The notes under the pieces were generated by a model that saw only the letters and a list, made by a program, of their open reading frames with translations, searched no databases and was not told the origin of the DNA. This document shows, piece by piece, positions 44,303 through 53,856 of a stretch of DNA of 64,000 bases. Each line of letters begins with the position of its first letter. Position 1 is the first letter of the stretch. This stretch comes from an uncultured Draconibacterium sp. (GTDB taxonomy: Bacteria > Bacteroidota > Bacteroidia > Bacteroidales > Prolixibacteraceae): the NCBI RefSeq assembly GCF_963675585.1, contig NZ_OY776414.1, forward strand, positions 3,637,001 to 3,701,000, read 5' to 3'. The translations under genes were made by a program, and so were the position numbers.

Positions 44303-45055
44303 CTATTCCACGGTTTCCGTATTATTATTATTATCAGAGTTATTCTTTTTATACGTTTTATTTCTGTAGATATTCCGATAGCCCTTCAAGCGGGCTTCGT
44401 TTTTCCAGAACACATAGCGGCCACAGTTTTTAATTTCGTCGGCGGCTTGTTTCATATAGGTGTAGGCGCGGTCGCGGGTAATTTTTACGGCGTTGTCGAT
44501 TTCCTTTTCGCCATTGGCCTGTGCCAGTATAACCGCCAGTTCGTCGGCCTCGCTTGAGGCAAAATCGAGTGTAGCAACATCAAAATTAATTTGCTGCAGC
44601 GGTTCCGGGTTTTTCTTGCCTAAAGCAGCCAAATCGCTCAGGTCTTGTATCAGGTCGGCATCGCCGCTTCCTTCGGCAATGGCACTAACGCGGCCCAGTA
44701 AAAGCTCGTTATTGCGGTAGGCATACCTAAAAGTATGTTGTATGCGATCGCGGAGTTCGTACGCTGCCGGCGATCGTTCGGCCCATTCTTTCTGCGCCTC
44801 TTGCGGTGTAAAACGCTCGCTTTTCCACAGGGCTTCGGCAACACGACAGGCTCCGCTGCGCACTGTCAGCGTATCGATGGTGGTTTCGGGTAAACCCGCA
44901 GCCATCAGTTCTGCCTTGTCGGCGAGGCTCCAGAAATAAAGGTTTTCACTTTCCTGCACTGCTGCATCAACAGGAATTTCAGGTGCTTGCACTTCCTCAT
45001 CAGGAAGGGCCATAAATGCATCGTAACATAGATCGTAGTCTTGTTGATCTGACAT
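44303..45055 (-). CDS. Small helical protein of unknown function
   Basis: The 250-aa protein is soluble and helical, with acidic N-terminus, then FRYAYRNNELLLGRVSAIAEG, DADLIQDLSDLAALG, LDFASSEADELAVILAQANG, and RDRAYTYMKQAADEIKNCGRYVFW; the tail is basic then Asn-rich. I recall similar proteins in many Bacteroidota, without a family name or function. Its architecture (long helices, Arg-Asp-Arg-Ala-Tyr motif, charged tail) recalls the DUF6261-like protein at 27089. A 21-bp-period array lies downstream, and a 17-bp palindrome upstream of the ATG. Confidence 0.65.
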   Translation of the reverse strand: MSDQQDYDLCYDAFMALPDEEVQAPEIPVDAAVQESENLYFWSLADKAELMAAGLPETTIDTLTVRSGACRVAEALWKSERFTPQEAQKEWAERSPAAYELRDRIQHTFRYAYRNNELLLGRVSAIAEGSGDADLIQDLSDLAALGKKNPEPLQQINFDVATLDFASSEADELAVILAQANGEKEIDNAVKITRDRAYTYMKQAADEIKNCGRYVFWKNEARLKGYRNIYRNKTYKKNNSDNNNNTETVE

Positions 45056-45072
45056 AACATTTTTGATTTTGT

Positions 45073-45089
45073 TCGTATCGGGGATACGA
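45073..45089. promoter_or_regulatory. Palindrome TCGTATC-GGG-GATACGA before the 250-aa gene
   Basis: A perfect 7-bp inverted repeat 18 bp before the start codon: an operator, or an RNA hairpin near the ribosome landing site. Confidence 0.5.
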
Positions 45090-45183
45090 GGTTAAACATT
45101 AAATTCAGTTCAATTTATGACCTATGATAAACATATGCACAATTAAGTTTGATGTTTTGCAGCAGTTTGAAGGTAAGCATCTG

Positions 45184-45218
45184 TAAACCTTGAAGGTTTT
45201 TGAATCCTTCAAGGTTTA
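45184..45218. repeat. Palindromic repeat TAAACCTTGAAGG ... CCTTCAAGGTTTA
   Basis: A perfect 13-bp inverted repeat with 9-base loop, third copy of the AAACCTTNAAGGTTT family. It lies just past the stop of the GH2 gene and may end its transcript. Confidence 0.85.
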
Positions 45219-45224
45219 ATCCTT

Positions 45225-48200
45225 CTAATAGGGTTTAATGGTTATTTTGTAGTTCCCCACATGCGGCCGTACCCTGAATTTTTGCAACTGTCGAATGGCA
45301 GTTCCTCCAACGCCCGAAACTTCGTAATCTACGTTTAAAATGGTGTTCGAAGCATCTTTCAGTTGATAGGTGTACATGGCCCGGGAAAGGTTATCAGTTG
45401 AGTATTTGTGCAGACTAAAATTAAGCAAATCATCGCTTTTAATCAGTAATCCTTTCCCTTCATTATTCTGAACTTTCAACCAGCGTACATCGCTGCGGTT
45501 TCCATATTCCTGCGGAATAATGTAAGGCACATACATTGCGTCGGCAGTTGACTGGTAAAAGCCAACTTTTGCCCCGGTTTTCCGATCAGGATAGTTCTCG
45601 AAAGGTCCGCGGCCATAATATTCAACCGAGCTAAAAGCCTTTGGAAACTGAAACTGAAATCCAATTTTCTGAAGCATATCGGGCATTGGTCCATGCGGAA
45701 CAATCTCCTGTTCCAACTCAATTGTACCATTTGCCGAGATTGTCCATACTTCATTACGCTCAAATGCCGAAGCATAACCCCCCCAATGCAAACGCCGGTT
45801 GGCCGGCAACGACGAATTAGAATAGGCTTTTATTTTTACGGCAAGACGATTCTCTTTCAACTGAATAATTTCAATATCGTCAACTTCACTAATTAAATCA
45901 CGCATTCCCATGGTCCGAAGCGTGTTATCAATACTTCGTCCGTATCCGGGAGTTCGGTTTTCGAGACTAAACATATAACTTCCCCAGGGATCGATATCGT
46001 TGGCAGTTGGCGCCCGCCACACATTAAAAACAGGCCCTCCTTCCAAATATTCCGTTCCATTGAATTTTAACGAAATAAACTCGCCCGTTTTCTTGTCAAA
46101 AATGTATTGAAAATTATTTCCACTTATCGTTAACTGACTCTCATTTTCCGACGCTTGAATCCGGTTACTGTTTTCAACTTCATCAACAAAATAAAAGTCG
46201 GTAGGCACATCAAATTGTTCCCAGGCTACTTCGTGTCCTTTTTCTGCCCAGTTCAAATCTTCTTTTAACACAAACGAAACCTGCAACAAACATTCTTTGT
46301 CCGATTCAATTCTGGGCCGGCGGTAATCAATTGTAATTTCGCCCGATTGCTGTGCAGGAATATCGCAGGTAAAAAATCCACGTTGCGAAACTTCTCCGTC
46401 AACAGCAATCTCCCAGACTCCTTCTAAATCGTTCAGATTTTTAAAGTGATGACGATTTGTAACTTTCAACAATCCTCTTTCAATGTCGATTGCCTCAATT
46501 TTTACAGGCTGACCCGACTTTTTAATCTGATGTATTTCGGGTTGAACTTCGCGGTTGGGCCAAATTATTCCGTAGGTACGGCCCCCCAAACCAACGGCAT
46601 AAAATTCGCCTTCTTTTGTATCGTTTTCAAAATCGATGTATAATACAGCTCCTTCTTTTGTGCTTTCTATCTCGGAGATTGAAACTGCCTTGTCGAAAAT
46701 TTTCAACTCATCCATCACCATAAGCGACATTCTTCCCGAATGTTCGCCCTGGTCCTGAGTTTCGGCTTCGCGGCCAATACACAAGGGGAAAGGGGTTGAA
46801 CTTATATTTCCGCTAAACGAAGTGCTCGCCACACGTTTGTTATCGATGTATAGCTGCAGCTGACTGCCATTGTATATTCCGGCAATGTAATGCCAGCGTC
46901 CGTAAAAGTCGCTGTTAACTTTTGCTTTTGCCGAAATGCGTTTCCCGCTATGGATGTAAAATTCGAGTGTTTCAGGATCCTCCATCTGAATTCCGTACTG
47001 GTATTTTCCCTTTGCAAGAAATACATTGGCTTGTGGTATTTCCGATGGTAAAACCCAAAAACCGATTGACAGTTGATTACCGGTGATATCCAAACTGCGA
47101 TCGCGATAAAACTCTACCCAATCGTCGTGTCCCGAAAATTCAAGTCCCCACCCGTAAACTCCTTCGGTAAAAACAGGCCGGCCCATAATCTGCCCGTCGT
47201 TTTTTGCTTCCGATAAATCAGGTAAAATCCAGCGCGGTGTTGTTATTCCGGGGCTAATCCAATCCCAAATGGCACCCCCCATTAATCGGGGATACTTCCA
47301 GATTAATTCCCAGTACTCATCCAGTCCGCCCAAGCCGTTTCCGGTGGCGGCCAGGTACTCATCCATAAATGATGCGCGGGTATCGTTTTCAGGTAAAACC
47401 TTTCCCTGTGCCAGATTTTTATAATCAATCGGATTCCAGTAGCGCGGCCCGGTAATGTCTTCAAACGGGATGTAAAAGGTATTTCCACCATACATCCATG
47501 CAGGGCGGCTTGGATCGATCGCTTTGCCGGTTTTTATCACTTCATGAATATTTTCGCCACTCCCCGATTCGTTTCCGGCACTCCAAACAATTACCGACGG
47601 ATGATTTCTGTCGCGGTACACCAGTTTTCTCGAACGGTCGCGGTACATTTCTGTCCACTCCGGATTCTCAGAAAGTTGAATGTTGTTGTGCGCTTCGTCG
47701 CCCACCTCATCAAAAATATACATCCCCAGCTCGTCGGCTAACGCAATGTATTCAGGTGTTGGTGGATAATGACAGGTTCTAACACAATTAATGTTGTGTT
47801 GTTTCATCAACAGCAAATCCGTTTTTAAGGTTTCCAAAGGAACTGCCTGTCCGTTTTCCGGGTGATGCATGTGACTGTTTACGCCATTTAGTTTTACCGG
47901 CACTCCGTTTACCGTTAGGATATTGTTGTTGTATTCCACTTCGCGAAAGCCGATTTTTTGAGTAAAAGCTTCCAGCGTTTTTCCCTCCGCATTTTTTAAC
48001 TGAACGCAAAGAATGTACAGGTTTGGAAACTCAGCCGACCATTTTTCCGGATCGATAACTTCGGTAGTTACATTTACCTTTTGTGCCGAAGCCGAATCAA
48101 CAGTAAAGTGGGTAATTTGCGTTCCTTCCGCTAAAATTGAAAGCCCCTCGCCGGTATACACATCCACCTCAATTGTCCCGGCGAAGCTTTTTTCTGTGTT

Positions 48201-48995
48201 ATTTTTTACATCAACATCAAGGTTTAAGGTGGCATTTTTGTAGTCTTTATCAAAATCGGTACGTACATAAAAATCGTGTACATAGGTTTTGGGTTTGGCA
48301 TACAATTTCACATCTCTGAAAATTCCGGAAAGCTGCCACATGTCCTGATTTTCGAGATACGAACCATCGGAAAAACGAAGAACTTCAACCGCCAGATCAT
48401 TCTCACCCTTTTTTAGAAATGGAGTAATGTTAAATTCGGCCGGTTCGAAACCTCCCTGGTTGTAACCTACTTGTTTGCCGTTAATCCAAATGTAGGAGGC
48501 CGACTTAATCCCCTCAAAACGAAGCATTATTTCCTTGTCGTTCCAGTTTTCGGCCACTTCGAATTTACGCTTGTAACAGCCAACCGGATTATAATAATCA
48601 GGGATATTGGGCGGATCGTTTTCGAAACTTATGGCTACATTTCTGAATTTTGGATGGCCATAACCTTCCATTTGCCAGTTTGCCGGTACTTTTATTTCGT
48701 TCCACTCTGCAACATCGAAGTCAGGTTCCCAAAATTTTTCAGGTACTAAATCAGGCTTTTCTGCCCACATAAATTTCCACTGCCCGTTTAGCAGCATATA
48801 ATTTCCGCTTTTTTTCGGAAGATTCTGAATGGCAGCCTCTTTTGATGAATAGGGAATAAAAAAAGCATGCGGTGCTGTCTGCCCTTTTTCAAATACTGCC
48901 GGATTTTCCCAGTCGTCCGAAAGAAATTCAACTTGTTGCGCCGAAATGATTTGGGCAGCAAAGAGCAATAAAATCAGGTTTATAATTCGGTTCAT
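45225..48995 (-). CDS. GH2 beta-galactosidase with inserted LamG domain
   Basis: The 1256-aa secreted protein is a LacZ-type GH2 enzyme: sugar-binding N-domain (about 60-210), Ig-like domain, TIM barrel with acid/base Glu476 (SAGNESGSG) and nucleophile Glu546 (FMDEYLAATGNG), then a Laminin-G-like insert at about residues 650-810 (LSIGFWVLPSEIPQANVFLA ... IDNKRVASTSFSG), and the C-terminal beta-galactosidase domains (VFNVWRAPTANDID ... EYGNRSDVRWL). Length exceeds LacZ (1024) by the insert. Substrate: a beta-galactoside, perhaps plant or algal. It is divergent from an AraC regulator-flanked cluster. Confidence 0.92.
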   Translation of the reverse strand: MNRIINLILLLFAAQIISAQQVEFLSDDWENPAVFEKGQTAPHAFFIPYSSKEAAIQNLPKKSGNYMLLNGQWKFMWAEKPDLVPEKFWEPDFDVAEWNEIKVPANWQMEGYGHPKFRNVAISFENDPPNIPDYYNPVGCYKRKFEVAENWNDKEIMLRFEGIKSASYIWINGKQVGYNQGGFEPAEFNITPFLKKGENDLAVEVLRFSDGSYLENQDMWQLSGIFRDVKLYAKPKTYVHDFYVRTDFDKDYKNATLNLDVDVKNNTEKSFAGTIEVDVYTGEGLSILAEGTQITHFTVDSASAQKVNVTTEVIDPEKWSAEFPNLYILCVQLKNAEGKTLEAFTQKIGFREVEYNNNILTVNGVPVKLNGVNSHMHHPENGQAVPLETLKTDLLLMKQHNINCVRTCHYPPTPEYIALADELGMYIFDEVGDEAHNNIQLSENPEWTEMYRDRSRKLVYRDRNHPSVIVWSAGNESGSGENIHEVIKTGKAIDPSRPAWMYGGNTFYIPFEDITGPRYWNPIDYKNLAQGKVLPENDTRASFMDEYLAATGNGLGGLDEYWELIWKYPRLMGGAIWDWISPGITTPRWILPDLSEAKNDGQIMGRPVFTEGVYGWGLEFSGHDDWVEFYRDRSLDITGNQLSIGFWVLPSEIPQANVFLAKGKYQYGIQMEDPETLEFYIHSGKRISAKAKVNSDFYGRWHYIAGIYNGSQLQLYIDNKRVASTSFSGNISSTPFPLCIGREAETQDQGEHSGRMSLMVMDELKIFDKAVSISEIESTKEGAVLYIDFENDTKEGEFYAVGLGGRTYGIIWPNREVQPEIHQIKKSGQPVKIEAIDIERGLLKVTNRHHFKNLNDLEGVWEIAVDGEVSQRGFFTCDIPAQQSGEITIDYRRPRIESDKECLLQVSFVLKEDLNWAEKGHEVAWEQFDVPTDFYFVDEVENSNRIQASENESQLTISGNNFQYIFDKKTGEFISLKFNGTEYLEGGPVFNVWRAPTANDIDPWGSYMFSLENRTPGYGRSIDNTLRTMGMRDLISEVDDIEIIQLKENRLAVKIKAYSNSSLPANRRLHWGGYASAFERNEVWTISANGTIELEQEIVPHGPMPDMLQKIGFQFQFPKAFSSVEYYGRGPFENYPDRKTGAKVGFYQSTADAMYVPYIIPQEYGNRSDVRWLKVQNNEGKGLLIKSDDLLNFSLHKYSTDNLSRAMYTYQLKDASNTILNVDYEVSGVGGTAIRQLQKFRVRPHVGNYKITIKPY

Positions 48996-49062
48996 ATTGT
49001 AGTGTAATTATCGATTTGAGTTCGTAAAGATAAAATTAAGAATTGCTTGCCAACGCCGGCAT

Positions 49063-49947
49063 TTAATCTGATTCTGCCACACTTTTATTAAACTCCAGAG
49101 AATACCTTGTTGGCGTAAATCCTGTAAGTTTTTTAAAAATACGATTAAAGTTAGAAAGATTGTTAAAACCACTTTCGTAACAAATTTGCGATACCGATCT
49201 TTTGCCTTCAATAAGAAGGCGGCAGGCATAACTTATCCGCATATCATTTACAAATTCGGATAGCGACTTCCCTGATTTTTCTTTAAAATACCTGCAGAAC
49301 GCCGAAGGATGAAGATTTGCCACATCGGCCACTTTCTCCAGTTCCACTTTTTTAAGATACGACGAATTTAAGTAGTGCATCACTTTGGTCAACCGATCGC
49401 TTATAAAATTATGATTTTCTATCTGGTACAACTCACCGGCCAACAATCTGTAATCCTTCGAGTTTGACAAAAACTGCAAAAGTTCAAGTGTTCGTAAAGC
49501 ACGTTCAAATCCTTTTGAATTTACTACACTCATTATTTTTAGTTTTGCTTTCTCCGAAAAGTCCTTCGAATAACAAATCCCGCGCGATGAGCGTTCCAAT
49601 AATTCTTTTACTAAATGAAATTCAGGATATTCGGAAATGGCTTCCTTAAAAAATTCGTTTGGAAACTGAATGACAACATACTTCATCATTTTTGAATCCA
49701 CATTCTGATAAAAAGAGCTATCACTTTTTAAAAAATGAGGAAGATTGCTCCCGAGAAAAATTAAATCCCCTTCATAAAAAGGTTCTATATTGTCGGCAAC
49801 AAAACGGGTTCCGTATCCTTCCGTTACGTACAACAATTCGTATTCGGAATGAAAATGCCAGGGATAAGTAAAATGAGGTTTTTCCTGTACTTTTACTTTA
49901 ACGGCAGCTCTTCCGGGAAAATCAATTTGCTCGTGCATTATTTTCAT
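49063..49947 (-). CDS. AraC family transcription regulator
   Basis: The 294-aa protein has an N-terminal cupin-like sensor (FTYPWHFHSEYELLYVTEGYGTRFVADN ... YEGDLIFLGSNLPH) and a C-terminal pair of HTH motifs, KKVELEKVADVANLHPSAFCRYFKEKSG and SVSQICYESGFNNLSNFNRIFKKLTGFTP, the AraC signature. It probably senses a sugar and controls the GH2 gene downstream on the same strand or the divergent catabolic genes from 50054. Confidence 0.92.
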   Translation of the reverse strand: MKIMHEQIDFPGRAAVKVKVQEKPHFTYPWHFHSEYELLYVTEGYGTRFVADNIEPFYEGDLIFLGSNLPHFLKSDSSFYQNVDSKMMKYVVIQFPNEFFKEAISEYPEFHLVKELLERSSRGICYSKDFSEKAKLKIMSVVNSKGFERALRTLELLQFLSNSKDYRLLAGELYQIENHNFISDRLTKVMHYLNSSYLKKVELEKVADVANLHPSAFCRYFKEKSGKSLSEFVNDMRISYACRLLIEGKRSVSQICYESGFNNLSNFNRIFKKLTGFTPTRYSLEFNKSVAESD

Positions 49948-50024
49948 ACTCTAAAAATAACAAAAATGTCAATAGAGTATAAAGTATTGCAAATTGAATA
50001 CTGTTACAATATACTTTACACACC

Positions 50025-50032
50025 TATATTTG
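50025..50032 (+). promoter_or_regulatory. -7 promoter box for the UroD-like gene
   Basis: TATATTTG lies 22 bp before the chosen ATG at 50054. It supports that start over one at 49994. Confidence 0.5.
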
Positions 50033-50053
50033 TATGAACTAAAACCAATTATT

Positions 50054-51097
50054 ATGACTAACCAACAATGGGAGCTGCTGCTAAAAACGGTTCGGGGTGA
50101 GACTCCCAAAAATCCTGTATGCGGATTTATTATCGATAGCCCATGGATTCCGGGATGGGCAGGAATTTCAACACTCCAGTATTATTCTTCGGAACAAATA
50201 TGGTTCGAAGCCAATAAAAAAGCCATTGAAACTTTCCCGGACATCATGTTTCTTCCCGGCTTTTGGTCGGAGTTTGGAATGTGTACCGAACCTTCAGCAT
50301 TTGGAGCAAAACTAGTGTGGAATGAGCACAATTTGCCACATGCCCACAAAATTATCAGCGATATTTCGCAGGCCGGAACTTTGGCAAATCCAAATCCCAA
50401 AACCGATGGACTGCTGCCCTTTATTATCCAGCGACTTGTAAATTACCAAAAGCCCATTCAGGAAATGGGACACGAAATAAAGTTTGCCATTGCCCGCGGC
50501 CCACTAAATATTGCCTCCTTTTTAATGGGAACTACCGAACTGATGATGGGTTTTATGATGGATCCCGAAAACAGCCATAAACTTTTGGAAACCATCACAC
50601 AATTTACCATCAACTGGGTGCAATATCAAAAAGAAATGTTTCCAAGTATAGAAGGTATTTTGGTACTGGACGATATTGTTGGTTTTATTGGCGACGATGA
50701 ATGCCAGCAATATGCGGTACCATACATAAAACGAATTTTTAACTCGATCGACTCAAAGATCAACTTCTTTCACAACGATGCTCCGGGGCTAATTTCGTCA
50801 CCTTATTTAAAAGAAATGGGAGTTGATTTATTTAACTTTAGTTTTGAGCACACTATGAAGGAAATTCGCGAATTGGCCGGTCCGGAAGTGGCCTTGATTG
50901 GAAATTTGCCACCACGCGATGTGCTTGCCGCTGCAACACCGGAACAAGTTCGGGAAGAAACAAAAAAAATGGTGGAAGATTTTGGCGATACAAATCGTGT
51001 AGTCTGGTCATGCGGAGGAGGAATGCCACAAGATGTAAGCACCGAAAATATTAATGCATTCAAAGAAACCATCGATACAATTGTACCCACATTATAA
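50054..51097 (+). CDS. Uroporphyrinogen decarboxylase family (methyltransferase-like) protein
   Basis: The 347-aa protein has a UroD-type barrel: GFIIDSPWIPGW, FLPGFWSEFGMCTEPSAFGAKLVW, GLLPFIIQRLVNYQ, MDPENSHKLLETI, GILVLDDIVGFIGDDE, FFHNDAPG, LFNFSFEHTM, IGNLPPRDVL and NRVVWSCGGGMP. Paralogues of UroD outside haem clusters often act as corrinoid methyltransferases. Being followed by glycan genes, it is unlikely to be HemE. The start at 50054 fits the conserved N-terminus. Confidence 0.85.
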   Translation: MTNQQWELLLKTVRGETPKNPVCGFIIDSPWIPGWAGISTLQYYSSEQIWFEANKKAIETFPDIMFLPGFWSEFGMCTEPSAFGAKLVWNEHNLPHAHKIISDISQAGTLANPNPKTDGLLPFIIQRLVNYQKPIQEMGHEIKFAIARGPLNIASFLMGTTELMMGFMMDPENSHKLLETITQFTINWVQYQKEMFPSIEGILVLDDIVGFIGDDECQQYAVPYIKRIFNSIDSKINFFHNDAPGLISSPYLKEMGVDLFNFSFEHTMKEIRELAGPEVALIGNLPPRDVLAAATPEQVREETKKMVEDFGDTNRVVWSCGGGMPQDVSTENINAFKETIDTIVPTL

Positions 51098-51116
51098 ACC
51101 TAAAAAACCGACCGAA

Positions 51117-52358
51117 ATGAAACTAAAATTACTACTATTAGCCATGGTTGTTGCGCATACGGTTTTGGCACAGCCCCTGGCAAAATTCAAAGTAAAAATT
51201 GAAAACGACAGAATTGATGCGCCGGTTTCACTATCGTTGGATGGTATAAATTACAATACAGACAAAGGCAGTCTGGTTTTGTATGAAATTACAAATGAGG
51301 GAGAAAACGCGATCAATTGCCAAATTGAAACAGGACACTCGGCAACACTTTGGTTTATTCTGAAAGGCGACCTTAAAAAAGGAAGCGAAAGAGAATTTGT
51401 TCTAAAGCTGGAAGAAAAATCAAATTCAGCATCAACAGGCGTATCGTTAAAAAAAGACAGCAAAGATTTGAGTTTGATAGCAAACGACAAGCCGGTTTTA
51501 AACTACCGGTTTGCAACTACCTATCCTCCCGACAGGATTGATCCCTTGTACAAACGATCGGGATTTATCCATCCGCTATGGTCGCCCGGCGGTAAAATTT
51601 TAACGCGCATTCAGGCACCCGATCATTATCATCACTACGGAATTTGGGGGCCCTGGACAAAAACCCATATCGACGATCGTGCTGTTGATTTTTGGAACCT
51701 AAAAGAAGGCCAGGGAACTGTACAATTTGCCGGTTTCCTTTCAGAAGCGGAAGGTGCCGTTTACAGCGGATTTAAAGCACTGCAACAACACATCGACTTT
51801 GGAGCAAAAGGCGAAGACCAAATTGCCATGAACGAGATTTTAGACATACGAGCCTGGAATCTGGGAGATGGCATGTGGATGATCGATTACACCACATCGT
51901 TAAACAGCCCGCTTAAAAATGGAATAATGCTGGATGCCTACCGTTATGGCGGAGGTATTGGCTGGCGTGCCACCGAAAGCTGGCACAAAGACAATTGTAC
52001 GGTGTTAACATCGGATGGCAAAACCCGGGTTGATGCGGACGGATCATATGCAAAATGGTGTTTGGTTGAAGGTGAATCAGAAGTTCAGGAAGGTCGTTCG
52101 GGAATATTATTTCTGAGTCATCCGTCGAACCGAATGCACCCTGAACCCATGCGCGTTTGGCCTTTGGATGCCAATAACAACCGCGGCGACATGTATTTCG
52201 AATTTGTTCCGATTCGCCACGATGACTGGAAACTCGAGCCCAAACAAAACTATACTTTAAAATATAGAATGATAGTTTTTGATGGGAATCTTGATGCTGA
52301 AACTGCAGAAAAATACTGGAATAGTTTTGCCAGTAATCCACAGGTTGTTTTTGAATAA
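51117..52358 (+). CDS. DUF6807 (PmoA-like) secreted protein
   Basis: The 413-aa protein has a signal peptide (MKLKLLLLAMVVAHTVLAQ). The body has FIHPLWSPGGKILTR, PDHYHHYGIWGPWT and HPSNRMHPEPMRVW, the histidine-rich patterns of the family named PmoA/DUF6807. Such proteins occur in glycan catabolic clusters in Bacteroidota and Planctomycetes; the activity is not established. The start at 51117 was chosen because the signal peptide begins there. It follows the UroD-like gene by 19 bp. Confidence 0.8.
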   Translation: MKLKLLLLAMVVAHTVLAQPLAKFKVKIENDRIDAPVSLSLDGINYNTDKGSLVLYEITNEGENAINCQIETGHSATLWFILKGDLKKGSEREFVLKLEEKSNSASTGVSLKKDSKDLSLIANDKPVLNYRFATTYPPDRIDPLYKRSGFIHPLWSPGGKILTRIQAPDHYHHYGIWGPWTKTHIDDRAVDFWNLKEGQGTVQFAGFLSEAEGAVYSGFKALQQHIDFGAKGEDQIAMNEILDIRAWNLGDGMWMIDYTTSLNSPLKNGIMLDAYRYGGGIGWRATESWHKDNCTVLTSDGKTRVDADGSYAKWCLVEGESEVQEGRSGILFLSHPSNRMHPEPMRVWPLDANNNRGDMYFEFVPIRHDDWKLEPKQNYTLKYRMIVFDGNLDAETAEKYWNSFASNPQVVFE

Positions 52359-52482
52359 ATAAGCTTGTAATATAGATGGTTGCCAAAAGTAACCAGCTTG
52401 GTATAACGAACAGTTTTAAGTACAACAGGTATAGAAACAACTGAAAAATTGAATAGCTAAACAAAATCTAATAGATCGAATT

Positions 52483-53856
52483 ATGAAAAGAAGAAACTTT
52501 CTAAAAAACACAGTGGCAACTACTGCCGGAGCAATTGTAATCCCTTCCATTGTTCCATCTTCTGTGTTTGGAGCCGGAGCACCCAGCAATAAAATAAATA
52601 TCGGCCAGATTGGCTGCGGACGTATTGCTATTGGGCACGATATGCCCGGCACTATGCAACACGATATTGCCCGAATGATCGCAGTTTCCGATTTGGATAG
52701 CAATAGAATGACCAAAGGGAAAAAATTTGTTGAGGATTTTTACACGAAAAAAACCGGCAGCGATAGTGCTATGGATGTAAAAATGTACGACGATTATCAT
52801 GATATGTTTGCCGATAAGAGCATTGATGCCGTAGTTATTAGCACTCCCGACCACTGGCATTCGCAACCTGCCATTGAAGCAGCTTTAGCCGGAAAGGATA
52901 TCTACCTTCAAAAGCCAACTTCGCTAACCATTACCGAAGGCCGCTTATTGAGCGATATTGTTCATCGGCAGGGAACAATTCTACAAGTTGGAACACAACA
53001 ACGTTCATCGGCACAATTCCGTCGTGCTGCCGAATTGGTTCGCAACGGAAGAATTGGGAAAGTTCATACCGTTAAAGTTGGTTTACCGGGCGATCCTGGC
53101 GGACCTGTTTTTGAAACCGGACCAATTCCTTCTAACCTTAACTTCGATATGTGGATGGGATCTACACCCGAGGTGGAATACAAAGAAAAAATGGTACACC
53201 CGCAAAATGATTACAGTCGTCCGGGATGGTTGCGTCACGAATATTACGGTGCCGGAATGATTACCGGATGGGGACAACACCATTACGACAGCGCAGCCTG
53301 GGGAATGGATACCGAATTTACAGGGCCGATTTCAGTTGAGTCTGTTGCACAATTTCCAAAATCGGGCGACTGGAATGTTCACGGTGATTTTATGGTAAAA
53401 CAAGAATACGAAAACGGAATAACCGTTTATACCAGCGGTGGTTTCCCTAACGGAATTCGTTACGAAGGGGAAGACGGATGGATTTTTGTAACACGTGGAG
53501 CGTATCGCGCTACTGCAAGCGATCCAATTCCTGAAGGAGCAACAAAAGCACTGGATGCCAGCAGTGAGGATATTTTAAAATCAGTAATTGGCGACGATGA
53601 AATTAAACTTTATGTCAGCGAGGAACAGCATGGCAATTGGTTAGATTGTATTCAATCGCGTAAACAGCCCATTTCTCCGGCAGAAATTGGTCACCGCGCG
53701 TGCTCTGTTTGTTTAATCAGTCACATTGCGATGAAAGTTCCCGGAGTTTTAAGATGGAATCCAACTACCGAACGCTTTATCGACAACGATCTGGCGAACT
53801 CAATGCTAAGTCGTCCACAACGTTATCCTTATGGAACAGACTATATTAAACGCTAA
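52483..53856 (+). CDS. Gfo/Idh/MocA family oxidoreductase with Tat-like signal
   Basis: The 457-aa protein begins MKRRNFLKNTVATTAGAIV, a Tat-type signal, and then a Rossmann NAD-binding fold (INIGQIGCGRIAIGHD), DAVVISTPDHWHSQPAIEAALAG, DIYLQKPTSLTITEG (the conserved KP motif) and GQHHYDSAAWGMD. The family oxidises sugars or their derivatives, some at C3 to give 3-keto sugars. It precedes ThuA-like and BNR genes. Extracytoplasmic location is suggested by the signal. Confidence 0.9.
   Translation: MKRRNFLKNTVATTAGAIVIPSIVPSSVFGAGAPSNKINIGQIGCGRIAIGHDMPGTMQHDIARMIAVSDLDSNRMTKGKKFVEDFYTKKTGSDSAMDVKMYDDYHDMFADKSIDAVVISTPDHWHSQPAIEAALAGKDIYLQKPTSLTITEGRLLSDIVHRQGTILQVGTQQRSSAQFRRAAELVRNGRIGKVHTVKVGLPGDPGGPVFETGPIPSNLNFDMWMGSTPEVEYKEKMVHPQNDYSRPGWLRHEYYGAGMITGWGQHHYDSAAWGMDTEFTGPISVESVAQFPKSGDWNVHGDFMVKQEYENGITVYTSGGFPNGIRYEGEDGWIFVTRGAYRATASDPIPEGATKALDASSEDILKSVIGDDEIKLYVSEEQHGNWLDCIQSRKQPISPAEIGHRACSVCLISHIAMKVPGVLRWNPTTERFIDNDLANSMLSRPQRYPYGTDYIKR

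Noticed and set aside
50054-51097. HemE (haem biosynthesis)
   Set aside because: The context is a glycan catabolic cluster and the N-terminal arginine motif of HemE was not seen.
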